From: Candidatus Caenarcanales bacterium
GTDB taxonomy: Bacteria; Cyanobacteriota; Vampirovibrionia; LMEP-6097
Length of the DNA stretch: 9,196 bases
Assembly: GCA_022447685.1 (NCBI GenBank)
Contig: JAKVAO010000087.1
Location: 1-9,196 of the forward strand
Direction of reading: 5' to 3'
Below the pieces are notes generated by a model. That model saw nothing but the letters and a program-made list of their open reading frames with translations. It was not told the origin of the DNA and made no database searches. Made by a program: the position numbers and the translations under genes. Below, piece by piece: positions 6,035-9,196 of the stretch (within the stretch, counting starts at the first letter, position 1; each line of letters opens with the position of its first letter).

Positions 6035-6964
6035 ATGTACAGATACTATAGACTCAAAGATTATTTAAATGATCGCTTCGGTGGTGGTGTGCATCGCGTA
6101 ACCCTAGAGGGTGGTTTCACATGCCCTAACCGTGATGGAGTCAAAGCAGTTGGAGGTTGTACTTTCTGTACTGATGATGGCTCATCGTCAGGTGCTAGAA
6201 ATCCAGCAGATACTATTGCAGCACAACTTGCTGACGGTATAGCGAAGCAAGGGAAACGCTTTGGTGTAGATAAATTCATTGCATATTTCCAATCTTTCAC
6301 TAACACCTACGCTGATGTGCCTTACCTTAGAAAGCTTTATGACCAGGCTATCACAGATGATAGAGTGAAAGTATTAGCTATAGGCACTAGACCTGACTGT
6401 GTCCCTGAAGAGATAATAGACTTATTCGAAGAATACACAGCCAAAGGACTTGAACTCTGGATAGACATTGGTGTGCAAACAGCTCATAATAGAACACTTG
6501 ACATAATTAACCGTGCCCATAGCTTTGAAGATTTCCAAGATGCAGCTAGAAGACTAAAAGCTAGAAACAATCCATTACTCAGAATTTGCACTCATGTAAT
6601 ACTCGGTTTACCAGAAGAGAGTCCAGAAATGATTCTAGAAACAGCAGAGAAACTTGCAGAGGAACCTATTGATGATATCAAAATTCATCAGCTTTGTATT
6701 TTCAAAGGGACTCCAATGGAAATAGATTATCTCAATGGTGAATTAAGTACCTTTCATAGAGATGAATACATAGGGTTACTAGCTGCTTTCATAGCAAGAA
6801 TGCCAGAGAACGTAGTTATACAAAGAGTAATGGGAGAGGGCAAGATAGGCGAACTGGTTGCTCCAGAATGGGCAGACCATGGTAGGAAGAACAAGTTCTT
6901 AGATGCTTTTCATCAATATCTAGAAGAGCATGATATTAGACAGGGACAGCTTCTTGCTTTTTAG
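6035..6964 (+). CDS. radical SAM protein of the YhcC/YtqA (TIGR01212) family, possible tRNA wobble-uridine enzyme MnmL
   Basis: The 309-residue protein has the family's unusual [4Fe-4S] cluster motif, C30-x11-C42-x2-C45 (TCPNRDGVKAVGGCTFC), near the N-terminus, instead of the common CxxxCxxC. It continues with the family blocks FIAYFQSFTNTYA, IGTRPDCVPEEI, ELWIDIGVQTAHNRTL, CTHVILGLPEE and IKIHQLCIFKGTPM. The cluster binds S-adenosylmethionine and generates a 5'-deoxyadenosyl radical. As I recall, the Bacillus member YtqA (MnmL) acts with the methyltransferase MnmM to turn cmnm5U34 into mnm5U34 in tRNA; the E. coli member YhcC has no settled role. mnmG lies 2.3 kb upstream on the same strand, which makes the tRNA role attractive, but no mnmM is visible. 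The ATG at 6035 fits the family N-terminus. It ends in tandem stops, TAG then TAA. Confidence 0.92.
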   Translation: MYRYYRLKDYLNDRFGGGVHRVTLEGGFTCPNRDGVKAVGGCTFCTDDGSSSGARNPADTIAAQLADGIAKQGKRFGVDKFIAYFQSFTNTYADVPYLRKLYDQAITDDRVKVLAIGTRPDCVPEEIIDLFEEYTAKGLELWIDIGVQTAHNRTLDIINRAHSFEDFQDAARRLKARNNPLLRICTHVILGLPEESPEMILETAEKLAEEPIDDIKIHQLCIFKGTPMEIDYLNGELSTFHRDEYIGLLAAFIARMPENVVIQRVMGEGKIGELVAPEWADHGRKNKFLDAFHQYLEEHDIRQGQLLAF

Positions 6965-6982
6965 TAAATGGTTCTAATAATA

Positions 6983-8461
6983 TTAGGGTATTAAAAAAGA
7001 TATTTTGTCTTTTATCGCGCGTTCTAATTTTTCCACACTATCAAATTTAAAACTCTGCTCATAATCACCATTCTCACTCGTTAGTTTAACAGAAAGATGG
7101 GCTGCAGGCTTATCACTATCCATAGCCTCAGAATACATTCTCGCTAGTACTTTCAACTCTCTAGCTAAAACATTATCTAAATTATTGAGGCGATTGGTGA
7201 GGTCAGGATTTGACTTACCATCAGCAAATACCTCTATTTCAGGTAATCCTTTAGGTTTATCAGAGGTATGAAAAACAATATTAACACCTTCATCACTACA
7301 CTGCTTCATCATCCTTAGAATTTTAAGACTGTTTCTTGCCATGTTTTGCCTTAATTCAGGACTCTCTTTACCTGTAAGCACCTCTTTAGATAAAAATTTA
7401 AAAGGGTTTAAAATAGTAGTAACTAGTCCAGAGCCAATAGGAAACTGAATTAAACCTTTATTAAGTATCCCTTGAATTTCATGAATATCTTTTACAGAGT
7501 ACTTAAGAGCTCCAAGTAGTGCCTTCTTATAATCAGCACCCATTTTAATCGACTTATCAACAGCATCAAAAATCCAAGGTTTATCATTTATATTTTTAGA
7601 CAAAATATCTGTTTTTTCTAATAAAGCATAAACTATTTCAGTAAAGTCATCTTTAGATTTAGCCTTTGCAAATCTCTCTTTATAAAGATCATAGTCTACT
7701 GGTTGATGAATCAAATCTGAAGCAATAGGAGCTTTAAAGTTTTTCCCTGATTCTGCTTTTGTTAGTAACTTTCTACTTCCAAATTGCTCTTTAAAGACTC
7801 CATGCATCGCAATTTCAACATTAGCGATAGTATCATCAAAATTTTCCTCTAATAATCCTGACTTCGAACCAACACTAAAGCCACCAGTACCTCCTCGACC
7901 ACCGCCTCCAAAAGCTTTTACAATTTCAGGTACATCTATTTCCCTATCTTCCTCAGCAGCATCTAAGCATTCTCTTAAAGTACACTTAACACCTCCCTGC
8001 CCATCAGCCATACAAAAGAACATAGCATCAAGACCTTCTGTTACTTGAGCCAAATTCTTAGCAAGTTCACCAGCTTCAAGTGAAGTACCATCCATAACTT
8101 CAGGTCCTATAACAGTAAAACCCACTCTATAGGCTTTTTTACCTTCTCCTTCTTCACCATATTGATAAATTTGTAAATTTCTTAAAGCCTCTTTAAAAGC
8201 AAGAATAGATTTAGGTTCACGAGTATGGTACGAACTTGCTAGTTTCTCAACATCCAGGTTTTCCCCAGTGACATTCATATAAGCTTTTTGTAAAGTGTGA
8301 ATATTTTCAAAGATTGCCTCTGGTTTATCAACATGAGTAAGCCCAAAGCTATCTGTAAATAAAGTCTCCATAGCTTTTAATATTAAAAAAGTAGGTGAGT
8401 TTAAATCAAGTAAAGGCTTTTGAATAGCCTCATCAGTATTTGCAATACTATTCATAACCAT
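6983..8461 (-). CDS. DHHA1-like half of a split DHH-family phosphoesterase, with a long C-terminal region of unknown function
   Basis: 492 residues from an ATG with no Shine-Dalgarno, which is probably not a true start: the frame runs on upstream to the TAG at 8552-8554 that separates it from the DHH half. Residues about 85-198 look like the second (DHHA1) domain: YRVGFTVIGPEV, MFFCMADGQGGVKCTLR, and the nucleotide-binding glycine motif at 183-197 (AFGGGGRGGTGGFSV). In canonical DHHA1 proteins such as NrnA the glycines are followed by His (GGGGH); here Arg189 takes that place, so substrate binding or activity may differ. From about 200 to 492 I recognise no domain. That region is mostly helical in composition, with a short Gly/Pro-containing hydrophobic stretch (IQFPIGSGLVTTILNPF), and could be a partner-binding or regulatory part. 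It converges on the radical SAM gene with an 18-base gap. TAA stop. Confidence 0.7.
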   Translation of the reverse strand: MVMNSIANTDEAIQKPLLDLNSPTFLILKAMETLFTDSFGLTHVDKPEAIFENIHTLQKAYMNVTGENLDVEKLASSYHTREPKSILAFKEALRNLQIYQYGEEGEGKKAYRVGFTVIGPEVMDGTSLEAGELAKNLAQVTEGLDAMFFCMADGQGGVKCTLRECLDAAEEDREIDVPEIVKAFGGGGRGGTGGFSVGSKSGLLEENFDDTIANVEIAMHGVFKEQFGSRKLLTKAESGKNFKAPIASDLIHQPVDYDLYKERFAKAKSKDDFTEIVYALLEKTDILSKNINDKPWIFDAVDKSIKMGADYKKALLGALKYSVKDIHEIQGILNKGLIQFPIGSGLVTTILNPFKFLSKEVLTGKESPELRQNMARNSLKILRMMKQCSDEGVNIVFHTSDKPKGLPEIEVFADGKSNPDLTNRLNNLDNVLARELKVLARMYSEAMDSDKPAAHLSVKLTSENGDYEQSFKFDSVEKLERAIKDKISFLIP

Positions 8462-8551
8462 GAGCTGATGAGAGAATAAATGTCCTATAGAATCAGCACT
8501 TGTCTCAACAAAGTTAAGATTAATTTCCTCATTATTAGTACCAAAATTCTC

Positions 8552-9112
8552 CTAAGTATTAACATTATCTCTAGGGTGGGTATGGTGATCTAACTTAATA
8601 ATTGGAACTTTAAGATTTCTCATATCTTCTAAGAAACCTGCTACTTTATCGAAAGCCCCCCGAACTTCTAGCATACCGCTATCAGCACTATCACCAGCAA
8701 TAAATAAAGTATTATGAGGATTGGTTGATTTTTTGATGTCTTCTAATTGCTTATCTGTATCTATTTTGTTGAGTTCAATTCTTTCTATTCCAGGAGTAAG
8801 TTTTGCTAAATTTGATGGAGTTTTTGCAGGACTTATTACCTTAATATTTTTCCCAGTACTTTTTGCAAAAAATTGAACCATTGCAGTAAAGGATTGACTA
8901 TCAACATCCTTGGAATTTGGCTCCAGAACGATGATATTTTCTTTATCTATCATCACTTTCATGATATCTTTTAGGATTTTAGCTTGCTCAGAGCTAAAAG
9001 CCTCTAATGGATATGAATCAATGGCATCAATTAATTTTGGTCTAAGATCAGAGTCAAAACCATGTAGGCGTATATTTTCTTTCTTCAGAAACCCACCCAC
9101 TAGAATATTCAA
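8552..9112 (-). CDS. DHH-domain half of a split DHH-family phosphoesterase
   Basis: 186 residues covering the first domain of a DHH phosphoesterase, the superfamily of RecJ, NrnA oligoribonuclease and c-di-AMP phosphodiesterases, which bind two Mn ions. The motifs occur in order: D69-V-D71-S (the D-x-D-x motif I region, where the usual preceding His is not obvious), D141 and D144 in FIAGDSADSG, and the signature D175-H176-H177 in IIKLDHHTHPRDN. Translation would stop 9 residues later at TAG 8552-8554, before the helix and the DHHA1 domain that complete the active site, so this fragment alone should be inactive. The first in-frame start is TTG at 9110-9112, which lacks a properly spaced Shine-Dalgarno. 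The good one serves an out-of-frame ATG at 9130-9132. No intact neighbour on this strand is visible upstream within the window. Confidence 0.7.
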   Translation of the reverse strand: MNILVGGFLKKENIRLHGFDSDLRPKLIDAIDSYPLEAFSSEQAKILKDIMKVMIDKENIIVLEPNSKDVDSQSFTAMVQFFAKSTGKNIKVISPAKTPSNLAKLTPGIERIELNKIDTDKQLEDIKKSTNPHNTLFIAGDSADSGMLEVRGAFDKVAGFLEDMRNLKVPIIKLDHHTHPRDNVNT

Positions 9113-9139
9113 CCTCGTGTTTGTAATTACATAATACTT

Positions 9140-9144
9140 CTCCT
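9140..9144 (-). promoter_or_regulatory. Shine-Dalgarno pointing at an out-of-frame ATG
   Basis: AGGAG on the minus strand is followed after 7 bases by ATG (9130-9132), an ideal arrangement, yet that ATG is followed by TAA. The DHH frame runs two bases out of phase with it. This marks the likely original start of the DHH gene and suggests that a base was lost just after the initiation codon. Confidence 0.6.
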
Positions 9145-9196
9145 AAACTAAAGTAAAAAGTGACTAGTAGCGTGTTAAAAATTTCTTCTGCGTACT

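Larger units (their letters stand above)
6983..9132 (-). pseudogene. whole DHH/DHHA1-like phosphoesterase locus, interrupted by TAG and probably frameshifted at its start
   Basis: The two ORFs described separately (8552-9112 and 6983-8461) lie in the same frame, divided only by a TAG at 8552-8554 and 30 open codons (8462-8551). Those codons read ENFGTNNEEINLNFVETSAD then SIGHLFSHQL. This resembles the block that follows the DHH motif in the family, where a Ser/Ala-rich stretch precedes a helix, so coding continues through the stop. At the 5' end a strong Shine-Dalgarno (AGGAG, 9140-9144) stands 7 bases before an ATG at 9130-9132, but that ATG is followed at once by TAA. One added base after it would join the gene frame as ITNTRLNILVGGF. 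Restored, the protein would be about 715 residues. Two lesions in an otherwise continuous gene favour a recent pseudogene; sequence errors or stop readthrough are alternatives. Confidence 0.65.

Noticed and set aside
6974..6986. CTAATAATATTAG palindrome between the radical SAM gene and the DHH locus as a shared terminator
   Set aside because: The stem is all but two pairs A-T, the loop is a single base, and neither strand has a T run after it.
4934..8554. Reassignment of TAG to a sense codon in this genome
   Set aside because: TAG is the natural stop of the radical SAM gene (6962-6964, backed by TAA), core genes contain no in-frame TAG, and the affected loci also need frameshift repairs that recoding of TAG would not explain.

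Overview
The window is AT-rich and bacterial (roughly 35-38% G+C by eye). It carries an ordinary set of housekeeping genes mixed with disrupted reading frames. The glutamine synthetase is of the short GSI-alpha type. The MnmG reads like cyanobacterial relatives, for example in its C-terminal half around 'SRSEYRL' and 'DNADQRLTPLG'. Together with the base composition this makes a non-photosynthetic cyanobacterial relative (Melainabacteria/Vampirovibrionia) my best guess. That placement is tentative, because there is no rRNA gene or other marker here.

Layout. Positions 1-190 hold the unresolved 3' end of something on the + strand, closed by a near-perfect bidirectional terminator (189-222) shared with glnA, which runs leftward (259-1596). 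A 194-bp AT-rich divergent region separates glnA from mnmG (+, 1791-3773). mnmG converges on a small membrane-anchored, cysteine-rich protein gene (-, 3770-4342), and their stop codons overlap. Then comes a zone of broken minus-strand reading frames (4415-5127) around a 95-codon ORF, followed by an intact mutM (-, 5152-5985). mutM diverges across 49 bp from a radical SAM gene of the YhcC/YtqA family (+, 6035-6964). The right end is one large minus-strand locus (6983-9132). It encodes a DHH/DHHA1-type phosphoesterase-like protein of about 709 codons, cut into two ORFs by an in-frame TAG at 8552-8554 and probably also frameshifted just after its start codon.

Functional links. MnmG makes the cmnm5 modification at U34 of tRNA, and the YtqA branch of the radical SAM family has been placed in the next step of that pathway (MnmL), so two genes 2.3 kb apart may serve one tRNA pathway. 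MutM is base-excision repair. The DHH protein, if functional, would be a nucleic-acid or nucleotide phosphoesterase. No operon links these genes.

The main oddity is that at least two loci (4415-5127 and 6983-9132) read as continuous proteins only after one or more nonsense or frameshift changes are undone, while glnA, mnmG, mutM and the radical SAM gene are clean. This fits recent selective gene decay, local sequencing error, or, least likely, recoding. I see no mobile element, CRISPR array, tRNA or rRNA gene.
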